Made by a program: the position numbers and the translations under genes. Shown in pieces: positions 16,226-24,881 of a stretch of DNA of 64,000 bases (position 1 is the stretch's first letter; every line of letters begins with the position of its first letter). Below the pieces are notes generated by a model, which had not been told where the DNA came from, did not search any database, and worked only from the letters and a program-made list of their open reading frames with translations. Source of the DNA: PWXP01 sp034005525 (GTDB taxonomy: Bacteria > Planctomycetota > Planctomycetia > Pirellulales > Thermoguttaceae); contig JAVEUP010000007.1 in assembly GCA_034005525.1 (NCBI GenBank), positions 29,795-93,794 of the forward strand, in the 5' to 3' direction.

Positions 16226-16489
16226 ATGGAACGTATTTCTGTGGTCGACGCCGGGCGTCAGTTCGACGCGCTGATTAGCCGTGTTTTGCGCACAGGGGTC
16301 ACCATCGAGCTGGAGCGAGACAACCAAGTGATCGCTCAACTATCCCCCGCAGGACGTCGAGTCCCGGTTGCCGACCTCAACCGCATCTTCGACAGTTTTC
16401 CCCCACTGAGCGATGACGCAGATTCCTTCGGCCGGGACATTGAACGTGTTCGACGAGAAGTCCCGCAGGAAACGGATTCATGGGGCTGA
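16226..16489 (+). CDS. Phd/VapB-like antitoxin
   Basis: 87 residues. The N-terminal MERISVVDAGRQFDALISRV and TIELERDNQVIAQLSPAGR follow the Phd/YefM antitoxin pattern: a DNA-binding fold that also carries the dimer interface, with a flexible acidic C-terminal half that would wrap the toxin. ATG 16226 follows GGGAGTGG. The last ten bases overlap the VapC-like toxin gene, so the two are translationally coupled. Autoregulation at the upstream promoter is expected for the family but no operator was identified. Confidence 0.8.
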   Translation: MERISVVDAGRQFDALISRVLRTGVTIELERDNQVIAQLSPAGRRVPVADLNRIFDSFPPLSDDADSFGRDIERVRREVPQETDSWG

Positions 16490-16884
16490 TCATCGACACA
16501 AGTGTTTTCGTCCGTTGGGAACGAAGCGGCCGGAAGATTGACTTCTCTGCGTGGGACGACCAGGGCGAAGCCGCACTCAGCGTGATTACCGCTTCGGAAC
16601 TCCTGGTTGGGGTGCAACTTGCCGACTCCGAAGCCCGTCGACAGCGACGGTCGGCGTTTGTCGAGTCGGTCCTGGCACAGATTCCCATTCGGGCGTTCAC
16701 GCTCGAAGTCGCGCGCGTTCACGCCGAGCTATTCGCCACACTCAGCCGTTCGGGCCGAATGATCGGTGCGCATGACTTGATGATCGCCGCCACCGCAAGG
16801 CACGACGATTGCGCCGTGTTGACGACGAACGTCGCAGAGTTCGAGCAGGTTCCTGACTTGCAGGTCATCGGACTGCCAACGTAG
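16480..16884 (+). CDS. VapC-like PIN-domain toxin
   Basis: 134 residues. The PIN-domain acidic residues are present: Asp6 in LIIDTSVF, Glu40 in ITASELLVG, Asp99 in GAHDLMIAATA, and the Asn117 position in LTTNVAEF. VapC toxins are Mg2+-dependent ribonucleases acting on tRNA or rRNA. It starts inside the end of the antitoxin gene. Complete in length and in active-site residues, so likely functional. Confidence 0.9.
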   Translation: MGLIIDTSVFVRWERSGRKIDFSAWDDQGEAALSVITASELLVGVQLADSEARRQRRSAFVESVLAQIPIRAFTLEVARVHAELFATLSRSGRMIGAHDLMIAATARHDDCAVLTTNVAEFEQVPDLQVIGLPT

Positions 16885-16913
16885 TCGTAAGGGCTCGCGA
16901 AGGAATCACGACA

Positions 16914-17093
16914 ATGGGAAGCCAAACCGTGAATCTATTGGCACCCGTAACTCTGGCGGTGGCCGTGGTGTCGGCCCTGTCGCAGTCCGCCGCGCGCGCC
17001 GAGTTAGTTTCCGGCGGCAAGGCGCGAACGCGGATCGTGATCGCCGAAGCGCCGCGGGGCCGATCCAGAGCCACGTCAATTTCCACATGCTGA
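16914..17093 (+). pseudogene. Truncated secretory-protein N terminus
   Basis: A 59-codon frame starts with a good signal peptide (MGSQTVNLLAPVTLAVAVVS, cut near AARA) and continues ELVSGGKARTRIVIAEAP, which resembles the first mature strand of exported planctomycete proteins of the DUF4838/glycosidase type. It then runs into a stop at 17091-17093. No continuation of the domain is seen in any frame before the beta-helix gene at 17226. It is most likely the stub left after a deletion. It could alternatively be a small secreted peptide. Confidence 0.4.
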
Positions 17094-17225
17094 TGCCTCG
17101 AAGGATGTCCGAGAAAACGATGGTTCCTTCCCTGCAAGCGGCAGGGAGCCGGCAATCGTTATCCAGAACGCAAAACGGCACCGTCCGTCTCGAGCAGGCG
17201 CCGGCAACAACGAAAGGTAATCTCC

Positions 17226-20200
17226 ATGCGAAGTGCAATCCTGCGGCTTTTCACCTGCGGCATGTCCGCCGTTGCGGTTTTCTCGGCGTCGTTGCAAGGT
17301 TCGGGGCAGGCGGCCGAGCGCACGGTCTATGTGTCGCCGGCCGGCGATGACGCCTGGTCGGGCGACCTGGCGGAACCCAACGGCGAGGGGACCGAGGGCC
17401 CGGTGGCAAGCGTTGCCCGCGCGCAGCAGCGCGTTCGCGAAATCAACGCCGAAGGGGCGAAGATGCCGGTGACCGTGCTGCTGCGCGAGGGCACGTACCG
17501 GCAGAGCCGGCCGTTGATCTTCACGCCGGCCGATTCGGGAACGAAGGCCGCTCCGGTCACCTACGCGGCCTATCCCGGCGAGCGGCCGGTGATCAGCGGA
17601 GGGTTTCCGATTGCCGGCTGGGAGCCCGATGGCCGGCTTTGGCGGACCCGCGTGCCGGAAACGTCCCTGGGCCGCCCTTGGCGATTCAACCAGCTCTTTG
17701 TCAACGGCGGGCGGCGCACCCGCGCCCGCACCCCCAACCGCGGCGAGTTTTTCCGCACCGACGGGCCCGCCGGGCGAAACCACAACCGGGCGTTCTACTT
17801 CCACGAAGGCGACATCCGGCAGTGGGACCGCCTGGAGGACGCCATCGTGGTGGTGTACCATTCCTGGGAAACTTCGATCCATCACGTTCGATACGTGGAC
17901 GTGGAGTCGCGCAGCGTGCTGCTGCGCGAGCCCGCCCCGTGGCCGATGGGACGCTGGCAGCGGCAGCAGCGATACTATGTCGAGAACGTCTTCGAATCGC
18001 TGGACGAGCCGGGCGAGTGGTACTTCAACCGCGAGACGGAAACGCTGTACTACTATCCCATGCCGGGCGAGACGCCCGAGACGGTGGAGGCGATTGCCCC
18101 GGTTGTCACCTCGACCCTGGTGGAAATCCAGGGCGACCCGGCCAACGACGAGTACGTCGAGCACCTGCACTTCCGCGGCATCGCCTTCCGGCATACGAAC
18201 TCGAACCTGCGCCGGCTGCGCAATCCGAGCCAGGGCGAAGTCTATCAACCGGGCCTCGTCCAGGCCGCCGGCTTGCGCCACGCCAGCTTCGTCGACTGCA
18301 CCATTGCCAACACGGGCGCCCACGCCATCTGGCTGGGGGCAGGCTGCAGCGACAACCTCGTTCATCGCTGCCACCTGCACGACCTCGGCGGCGGCGGCGT
18401 ATACATCGGCGGCGGCTGGGGCGTCCACGTTGAATTCCCGACCGGCGGCAATACGGTGGACAACAACTTCATCCACGACGGCTCCTACATGTTCCGCGGC
18501 GCGCACGGCATTTGGATCGGCCGAAGCTCCCACAACACGGTCACCCACAACGAGATCTCGAACTTCGACTATTCCGGCATCTCGTGCGGCTGGTCGTGGG
18601 GTTTCCAGCCCAGCACGGCCAACCACAACACCCTCGATTTCAACTACATCCACCACATCGGAAATGGCGACGGCCTCGGCGACATGGGGGCTATCTACAC
18701 CCTCGGCCTGTCGCCGGGCACCACGATCCGCAACAACCACATCCACGACGTCTACAACTACGCCCAGGTTTCGCACGGCTCGGGCATCTATCCCGACGAG
18801 GGCAGCACGGGCATCCTGATCGAGAACAACGTGGTCTATCGCGTGCGCAACAGCCCGCTGTTCATGCACTACGGCAAGGAGTGCCTCGTCCGCAACAATA
18901 TCCTGGCTCTTGGCGACGCCGGCCAACTGCGGCGCTCCCGCGAGGACCGGCGCTGCCATTACGTGGCCGAGGGGAACATCGTCTACGGCGGCGAAAACAC
19001 GGCCATGCTCGACGGGCGGTGGACCAACCACGACTGGCAGCTCGGCCGCAACGTCTATTGGAGCACCGGGGGCGAGCCCGAGTTCATGGGCATGGACTTT
19101 CCCGCCTGGCAGGAGTTCGGCAAGGACGAGGGCTCGATCGTCGCCGACCCGCTCTTCGTGGACCCGGAGAACGGCGACTTCAGGCTGAAGCCCGAGTCGC
19201 CGGCCCTGGCGTTGGGCTTCGAGCCCATCGACGTCGAGCGGGCGGGGCTGTATGGCGATCCGGAGTGGGTCGAGCTGCCGAAGCAGTATCCGAACCGGCA
19301 GCGCAACGAGGTCGAGCCGCCGGTCGAGCCGCCGTTCGTGGTCCATTTCGACTTCGAGGCGGAGGAGCCGGACGCCCCGCCGCGCGACGGCACGATCGTT
19401 GCCGGCCAACACGGCGCCTCCGTGCTGGTCGCGGGTGATCACTCCGCAGGCGGCACGCAGAGCCTGAAGTTCACCGACGCCGCGGACCAACAATATACGT
19501 GGACCCCGCACCTCTATTACCGTCCCGCCCCGCCCTACTCGGAAGGCTCCGTCAAGCTGAGCTGGGACATGCGCAACTGCCCCGACGCGCCTGCCAGGTT
19601 CTTCATCGAGGTGCGCCAGTTGGAGCCCGGCGCCCCCTACCGCGTCGGGCCCCGGGTGTGGGTGGAGAAGGACGGGACCGTGACCGCCGGCGGGCAGGGG
19701 CTCGGCACGATCCCGGCGGGCGAATGGGTGAACGTGGCCATCGACCTCGAACTGGGCGAGAACGCGCCGCCGACCTACCGCCTTGCCCTTGCCGTGCCGG
19801 GCCGCGAGACGATCGTCCGCGAGCTGCCCTACCAGAGCAACGACTTCCAGCGGATCGACTGGCTGGGAATCAGCAGCACCAGCAACGCCGCCACGGTATT
19901 CCACATCGACAACCTCAAGCTGGGCACGGAGGAGCAGTTGGCCGAGCCCCCCCGGCGCCGCCCCGTTCCACGGTTCGAAACCCGGCGTCGGACCGGTGAA
20001 CCGGCCAACGATCAAATGCTTGTGGGGCACTGGAACTTCGAGGGGAGCGACGGCTACACGGCCGACGACCGCTCGGGCCACGGGAACCACGGTGAGATCT
20101 GGTCGCGCTTGGCCGCCGGCGAGTTCGGCACCGCGATGCTTTGTACAGCGAAGGCCTCCCACGTCACCATCGAGGACCATGGGAGCCTGGATTTCGGCAC

Positions 20201-20687
20201 CGGCGATTTTTCGATCGACCTTTGGATATGCCCCACCGACCTCCCCGGCCGGGAGGACGACCCACGGCGGCGTTTCCTGTCGAAAAGCGACCATCCGCAC
20301 ACGTGGTGGGTCATGGACATCACGGCAGAGGGCCGGATCAGCCTTGAAATGGGCGACTCGAACCAGGTGAGCCGGACGAGCCGCACCCAGGCCGGCATTC
20401 CGGAAAACGCCTGGAGCCACGTGGCCGTGGTGACCGATCGGAGCAAGCGCCAGGTCCGTTTCTACCTCAACGGCCAACGGGACAGCGTCCACGAACTCCC
20501 GGCCGGCTTCACCGGCACGTTGAACGTACCGGGCGATCTGACCCTTGGCTCCACCTGGCAGCCGTTCATGGGCCTGCTGGACGAGGTCCGCATTTTCCGC
20601 CGCGCCCTCGGCGAGGCCGAAATAAAAGCCGCCTATGAAGGCGAACGGGAGCGGCGAGCTGGCGCGGAGTATACCGTGGTCGAGTAA
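17226..20687 (+). CDS. Secreted right-handed beta-helix protein with C-terminal LamG domain (GH141-like)
   Basis: 1153 residues with a signal peptide (about 1-29). The N-terminal block (YVSPAGDDAWSGDLAEPN, then VLLREGTYRQSRPL and YAAYPGERPVISGG) and the following turns of parallel beta-helix (NTGAHAIWLG, GGGVYIGGG, NTVTHNEISNFDYSGISCG) match the GH141-like/right-handed beta-helix carbohydrate-active proteins. About residues 700-900 form a beta-sandwich-like region. Residues 940-1140 are a LamG/concanavalin-type jelly roll (HWNFEGSDG, FSIDLWICP, WSHVAVV, GLLDEVRIFRRAL). Probable role is breakdown of a plant or algal polysaccharide outside the cytoplasm. It is convergent with the next gene, 16 nt away. 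The precise activity is not determinable here. Confidence 0.8.
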   Translation: MRSAILRLFTCGMSAVAVFSASLQGSGQAAERTVYVSPAGDDAWSGDLAEPNGEGTEGPVASVARAQQRVREINAEGAKMPVTVLLREGTYRQSRPLIFTPADSGTKAAPVTYAAYPGERPVISGGFPIAGWEPDGRLWRTRVPETSLGRPWRFNQLFVNGGRRTRARTPNRGEFFRTDGPAGRNHNRAFYFHEGDIRQWDRLEDAIVVVYHSWETSIHHVRYVDVESRSVLLREPAPWPMGRWQRQQRYYVENVFESLDEPGEWYFNRETETLYYYPMPGETPETVEAIAPVVTSTLVEIQGDPANDEYVEHLHFRGIAFRHTNSNLRRLRNPSQGEVYQPGLVQAAGLRHASFVDCTIANTGAHAIWLGAGCSDNLVHRCHLHDLGGGGVYIGGGWGVHVEFPTGGNTVDNNFIHDGSYMFRGAHGIWIGRSSHNTVTHNEISNFDYSGISCGWSWGFQPSTANHNTLDFNYIHHIGNGDGLGDMGAIYTLGLSPGTTIRNNHIHDVYNYAQVSHGSGIYPDEGSTGILIENNVVYRVRNSPLFMHYGKECLVRNNILALGDAGQLRRSREDRRCHYVAEGNIVYGGENTAMLDGRWTNHDWQLGRNVYWSTGGEPEFMGMDFPAWQEFGKDEGSIVADPLFVDPENGDFRLKPESPALALGFEPIDVERAGLYGDPEWVELPKQYPNRQRNEVEPPVEPPFVVHFDFEAEEPDAPPRDGTIVAGQHGASVLVAGDHSAGGTQSLKFTDAADQQYTWTPHLYYRPAPPYSEGSVKLSWDMRNCPDAPARFFIEVRQLEPGAPYRVGPRVWVEKDGTVTAGGQGLGTIPAGEWVNVAIDLELGENAPPTYRLALAVPGRETIVRELPYQSNDFQRIDWLGISSTSNAATVFHIDNLKLGTEEQLAEPPRRRPVPRFETRRRTGEPANDQMLVGHWNFEGSDGYTADDRSGHGNHGEIWSRLAAGEFGTAMLCTAKASHVTIEDHGSLDFGTGDFSIDLWICPTDLPGREDDPRRRFLSKSDHPHTWWVMDITAEGRISLEMGDSNQVSRTSRTQAGIPENAWSHVAVVTDRSKRQVRFYLNGQRDSVHELPAGFTGTLNVPGDLTLGSTWQPFMGLLDEVRIFRRALGEAEIKAAYEGERERRAGAEYTVVE

Positions 20688-20703
20688 CAACCAAGGACGT
20701 CGC

Positions 20704-22032
20704 TCAGATCGCGTACGGATACCGCTGCGGGCGGTCCATCAGGCGACGAGCTTGCTCGTCGCCGACGATTTCGCGCTTGCCCTGGTCCCACTCGAGCTTC
20801 CGCCCCAAGAGCAGCGACAGGTTGCCGAGGATCGTAAGGATGGCCACGTCGACTCCCAGTTCGATGTTGGCAATGGGCTTCCGCCCGGTCTTGATTGCCT
20901 CAAACCAATCTTCCTTATGGCCGGGGCTGCGGTAGACGTCGCGGTCGCCGGGGCCGGGTTCCCATTGGCGGGCCTTGCGCTCGCTCCATAGGCCGTGGCC
21001 CCAGTTGGTGAACGTGCCCTCCGTACCCGTGAACACCGCGCCGAAGCCGGGTAGCGTAATCCGGCCGCCCGGCTCGCTGCCGTCGCGTTCCTCCGGCGGC
21101 ACCGGCTCGCCCGGCTGGTTCCAGGTGAGCACCCAGTCGGGGTCTTTGAACGTGTAGGTGACGTTCATCGTGACGGCCGAATCCCACAGGCCACGCCGGG
21201 GGAACTCGCCGGTGGCCTCGACGGTGACCGGGCCGGTGCCCACGGCTTCAAGCCAGTACATGGGCAGGCTCATCACATGGGCGCCGCGGTCGCGAATCTG
21301 TCCCCCGCCCGACTCCATCATCCAGCGGAACACCCCGGGCAAATAGCCGCGGTTGAACGGTCGCCAGCGCAACGGGCCCAGCCAAAGGTCCCAGTCGAGT
21401 TCTTCCGGCGGGTCGCTGTCAGGCTGCGTAGCACCTGAGGGAGTCGGGTAGTGCCAACAGTCGACCCGTGTTACCTTGCCGATATTGCCGTTGGCCAGAT
21501 AGCGATGGGCCAGGTACGACTCGGGGTGGCTGAGGCCCTGGGTACCCACCTGCACGGCGATCTTCGCCCGAGCGGCCGCTTCGAGCATGGCCTTGCCTTC
21601 GCCGATGGTGCAACAGGCGGGCTTTTCAACATACACATGCTTGCCGCACTCGGCCGCATGCACCATTTGCTGCGCGTGCCAGTGGTCGGGCGTGGCGATG
21701 ATCACGCCGTCGATGTCTTTCCGCTGAAGCACGTAGCGATAGTCGCGGTAGACGTCGGCCTGCGGCCCGGCAGTGCGAGAGGCGTTTTCGAGCCGGCGTT
21801 CGTCGATATCGCACACCGCGGCGATATTCAGTTCGCCCTGGTCCATGCGAGCCTTCATCTCGCGGAGGTGGGCGCCGCCCATGCCGCCGACGCCGATATG
21901 CCCGAGGGTGAGCTTTTCGTTGGCTTCTGACGCAATCGTGCCGGACGGCAGAAGGTACGGGGACGCTACAGCCGCCGCGCCGGTTGTGCTCAGGAAGTCA
22001 CGTCGTCGCAATCGTAGCGTGCTACTTCGCAT
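20704..22032 (-). CDS. Tat-exported Gfo/Idh/MocA family oxidoreductase
   Basis: 442 residues. The leader LRRRDFLSTTGAAAVASPYLL is Tat-type. NAD(P)-binding GHIGVGGMGGAHL, the conserved ATPDHWHAQQM and HVYVEKPACCTIGEGKAM blocks, and a C-terminal domain with WLGPLRWRPFNRGY and GGGQIRDRGAHVMSLPMYW identify the large planctomycete clade of exported Gfo/Idh/MocA proteins. ATG 22032 follows AGGAG. Substrate is unknown; family members oxidise sugars or their derivatives. Confidence 0.92.
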   Translation of the reverse strand: MRSSTLRLRRRDFLSTTGAAAVASPYLLPSGTIASEANEKLTLGHIGVGGMGGAHLREMKARMDQGELNIAAVCDIDERRLENASRTAGPQADVYRDYRYVLQRKDIDGVIIATPDHWHAQQMVHAAECGKHVYVEKPACCTIGEGKAMLEAAARAKIAVQVGTQGLSHPESYLAHRYLANGNIGKVTRVDCWHYPTPSGATQPDSDPPEELDWDLWLGPLRWRPFNRGYLPGVFRWMMESGGGQIRDRGAHVMSLPMYWLEAVGTGPVTVEATGEFPRRGLWDSAVTMNVTYTFKDPDWVLTWNQPGEPVPPEERDGSEPGGRITLPGFGAVFTGTEGTFTNWGHGLWSERKARQWEPGPGDRDVYRSPGHKEDWFEAIKTGRKPIANIELGVDVAILTILGNLSLLLGRKLEWDQGKREIVGDEQARRLMDRPQRYPYAI

Positions 22033-22259
22033 TGTTGGCCTCTCCTGGATTTGCCATTTTCGTTCTTGTTCTCTGCCAGTTACGTCGAGACGGTGCGACC
22101 AAATCAACCGCACAAAGCCGACGTTGACTTCGCGACCTGTGCGGTTCGTTCTCGTCCGTCCGCGAAAAGCGGAACCCGGCGGATAATCACCATGATACTA
22201 CCTGAACGCGGCAGGTGTATATTGCAGTGCCGTTCAGTGAAAGAAATTGTACGCGATAC

Positions 22260-23285
22260 TCAATTAGAGGGAGGCTCCTCCGGCGTCTCTCTACGATACT
22301 CCCCCGGCGTGAGTCCAAGTGACTCCCTGAACAGCTTGGAGAAATACTGTCCGGAACCAAAGCCGCAGGCCAGCGCTACCTGGGTTACGCTCAGGTCGCG
22401 ACGGCTGAGGAGTATCTCTTGGGCCTCCTTCAGACGACAGTAGCTCAGGTAATGCCCCGGGGCCATATTGGACAGCTCTTTGGTGCAGGATGTAAACCGT
22501 GTGACTCCCAGCCCGCACTACCTTGCCATTCGCTCGACGGTCCATTCCAGTGCCAGGTGCTCGGTGTTTTCCCGCAAGGATTGCCAGAAGAGTTGCACCG
22601 TCCGCTGGGTACTCGTTAGCGACCGGTCCAGGGGAACAGGCTGCGAACGGAACATGTCGAGCAGTTCCAGGAACAACTCGTTGAGGAACACGGCCAGCCG
22701 GGAAACCCCGCTGCCGGCCTGATCGGCCTCGACGGCTTGGGCGATCCTCCGGAAGCAGCGAGCCACCTCCGGCGTGGCGGGCCAAACCGGCTTCTCGTTG
22801 TGGCGCAGGAAGTTGGTCAGTTCCTCACGGTCGGCCTTTGCCAGGACAAGCCAGGCAGGCCATTGCCACGGCTGGTGCGGCCGTCGGACATGCACGTCGA
22901 GAATCAGGAAGTGCAAGCGGCTGGCGTCCACGCAAGGGTCGCCCACCCGGTGTGTTTGCCAAGGCCGCGCTACCGTCAGGTCGCCCGCCTGGAGTTGAAA
23001 GCGTTCTTTGTCGACGGCGAAGTCGAGCCGACCGCTTTCCAGGAACGTCAGTTCAATGCCTTCGTTGTGGTGCCAGTCGAGTTCCCAGTCCTGGTCGGAA
23101 ACCGCATCCCAGAAACCGACCATCTTCACATTGGGCAGCGCACCCCGCGGCAACGGCCGCCCGGGATAATGGCCATGCACCAGGGCTTCCAGCCGCACGT
23201 CTCCGGCCGCTGCCGCCTCGATGATCGGCCGACACGTGTCGGCCCGGTAGGTTTGGCCTTCATCCTGGTAGATTGGGAGTCGCAT
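22260..23285 (-). pseudogene. AraC-family regulator interrupted by an in-frame amber codon
   Basis: The N-terminal 255 codons (ATG 23285, after GAGG) encode a cupin-type sensing domain (WELDWHHNEGIELTFLESG, then TVARPWQTHRVG) and the beginning of the helix-turn-helix (ALEWTVERMAR). A TAG at 22518-22520 follows. Without any frameshift the same frame then continues CGLGVTRFTSCTKELSNMAP and the second helix-turn-helix (LSVTQVALACGFGSGQYFSK) to 22260. One base change (for example CAG or TAT to TAG) would restore a normal 341-residue AraC protein. As it stands the product lacks most of its DNA-binding domain. It lies ten bases after the NPCBM gene and is probably co-transcribed with it. Confidence 0.8.
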
Positions 23286-23295
23286 GCCTCGTTCC

Positions 23296-24555
23296 TCACC
23301 GGTCTCGCGGTTCCACCAAACGGGCGTCGAGCCAGTTGGCATGGTCGAGCACGTGGGCGCGCTCGGCGAAATCGGCAACGAGTTCAAGCCGCGCCGCGCC
23401 CGCAAGGTCGACGTCGACAGTCTCCGGCGGCTCGCCACCTCGGACCGGACCACTGGCGAACCGCTCTTGCCCGTCGACGAGCACACGGAACTGCACGCTG
23501 CCGCGCCCGCCGGTCGAATCGTCCACGCCCACGTCCGCTTGAAACCGTTGATAGGAGCCGTCGAGACGGTAAGTGAGCCTGGTTGCTGTATGCATGCCGA
23601 GACCAGTCAGGTACATTCGCCCCCCACAGCGGAGCCGGCCGCCGGTGACACTTCGGTCACGCCGCCAGGGCCAAAGGAGTTCAAGATACGGCTCGTGTCG
23701 ATAATCCTCCGGTTCGATTGCAGAGAGGTAGACCGCTCGGCCGCCTACGGGCTGAAGAAACACCAGGTCCTCGGGCAGTGCCGCCCAGGTTTCAGTGGCC
23801 AAGGTACTGATGGCGAACTTCTGCTGATCGAGCGCGATTCGGGTGGCCGGAATCAGGCTTCCATCACTCAGCCCGACCCAGGCGTGAAGGCCGTCGGGAA
23901 GTGCCCGCCGTGTTAGCGCCGGGTTGAAAAGCACAGCGGCCACGGTGCGGCGGTCGACCTCAATCGGACCGGCCTCAGTGCGCAGGCGTACACGGTCGGT
24001 ATCCAGCCGGTCGAGCAAGCCGGCCAACTCGTCGCCGTTTTCCAGCACAATCCGATCCGTCAAGCGGCCAGGAAAAGGGGTCAGGAGCCTTTTCTGCGAA
24101 GCACCCTCCGGGCCGTTCCGGGAAAAGGCTCCTGACCCCTTTTCCCGGCCCGCTATCCGGTCGAACAGCAGGGTCTGGCGGCGGAGATCGGCAGGAAGCT
24201 GGAATACGATGCCGGCCACGCGGTCGAGCGGAACGGTCAACGACCCGAGCAGAAGGGAATCGGCATTGAGGTTCAGCTTGTCGATGCCCGTCACCTCGGC
24301 GGCGAGCAGCCCGCCGTCAGCCAGCACAATCACCGGACCGCGCAGAAACTCGCCGGGAGTACCCCAGCAAACCAGTTCCGCAGCCGGCAGAGACTGCCGT
24401 TGGACCTCCGTGGCGAAGACGATATTCCAGTCGTGGTCGATCGAGGCTACCTCAGCCTGGAAAGGCGGTCTTTCAACCGGCACCGCTTTGCGCTCAGCCG
24501 ATAAGGCGGCCTGCCAGCCGGCCAGGAGAGTGAGCGCGAGCATGGGAGTCCGCAT
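23296..24555 (-). CDS. Exported NPCBM-domain protein
   Basis: 419 residues with a signal peptide (RTPMLALTLLAGWQAALS). ATG 24555 follows GGAGG. The C-terminal ~140 residues (RHEPYLELLWPWRRDRS, LTGLGMHTATRLTYRL, FQADVGVDDSTGGRGSVQF) are an NPCBM/NEW2 carbohydrate-binding-like sandwich. The middle resembles beta-rich repeats (RIVLENGDELAGLLDRLDTD). Residues ~137-163 come from a 73-bp palindromic repeat (see the element at 24071-24145), inserted without breaking the frame. A role in binding glycans at the periplasm or cell surface is inferred. Confidence 0.75.
   Translation of the reverse strand: MRTPMLALTLLAGWQAALSAERKAVPVERPPFQAEVASIDHDWNIVFATEVQRQSLPAAELVCWGTPGEFLRGPVIVLADGGLLAAEVTGIDKLNLNADSLLLGSLTVPLDRVAGIVFQLPADLRRQTLLFDRIAGREKGSGAFSRNGPEGASQKRLLTPFPGRLTDRIVLENGDELAGLLDRLDTDRVRLRTEAGPIEVDRRTVAAVLFNPALTRRALPDGLHAWVGLSDGSLIPATRIALDQQKFAISTLATETWAALPEDLVFLQPVGGRAVYLSAIEPEDYRHEPYLELLWPWRRDRSVTGGRLRCGGRMYLTGLGMHTATRLTYRLDGSYQRFQADVGVDDSTGGRGSVQFRVLVDGQERFASGPVRGGEPPETVDVDLAGAARLELVADFAERAHVLDHANWLDARLVEPRDR
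24071..24145. repeat. In-gene palindromic repeat, copy 1
   Basis: Perfect 24-bp arms (24071-24094 and 24122-24145) flank a 27-nt loop. The central 73 bp (24072-24144) are identical to 27344-27416. It lies inside the NPCBM gene and is translated on the minus strand as EKGSGAFSRNGPEGASQKRL and onward. Confidence 0.95.
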
Positions 24556-24781
24556 AATAACTCCTCCATGGGCATTTGGGTTGACGGGAAGACGGCGGCA
24601 GCACGATGAAACAGAACAGAGGCACACGCACAGCTTCGCAGCGGGTTGTGTGCCGCGTATTCTTCATGCCGTATTCGGCCGTCCCCAGCGTTCTGACCGT
24701 TGCTTCCTCATCGATTTTGCCCGCCCCTTCCTGCATCAAGGCATCCAGCAACTGTGCGGGTTCCGAGGTTTGCCATTTCAT
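24494..24781 (-). CDS. Small hypothetical ORF
   Basis: 95 codons. The start has a good AGGAG seven bases upstream (ATG 24781), and the first ~35 residues (MKWQTSEPAQLLDALMQEGA) look protein-like. The second half is basic and disordered and overlaps the start of the NPCBM gene by 62 nt. It may be a truncated gene. No family recognised. Confidence 0.3.
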   Translation of the reverse strand: MKWQTSEPAQLLDALMQEGAGKIDEEATVRTLGTAEYGMKNTRHTTRCEAVRVPLFCFIVLPPSSRQPKCPWRSYYADSHARAHSPGRLAGRLIG

Positions 24782-24881
24782 CGGGAGGCTCCTGGAGTCG
24801 GTCGGCAGAACCTGGATTATACACGCAGGCATTGAACGGGATAGTGCCCTCCGTGCCGCAGGGTATCCCTCGGACTACCCG

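Noticed and set aside
17076..20690. 1204-codon open frame on the minus strand opposite the beta-helix gene
   Set aside because: High GC and codon bias of the plus-strand gene produce long antisense frames; the sequence has no domain content and a poor start, while the plus-strand frame has clear motifs and a signal peptide.
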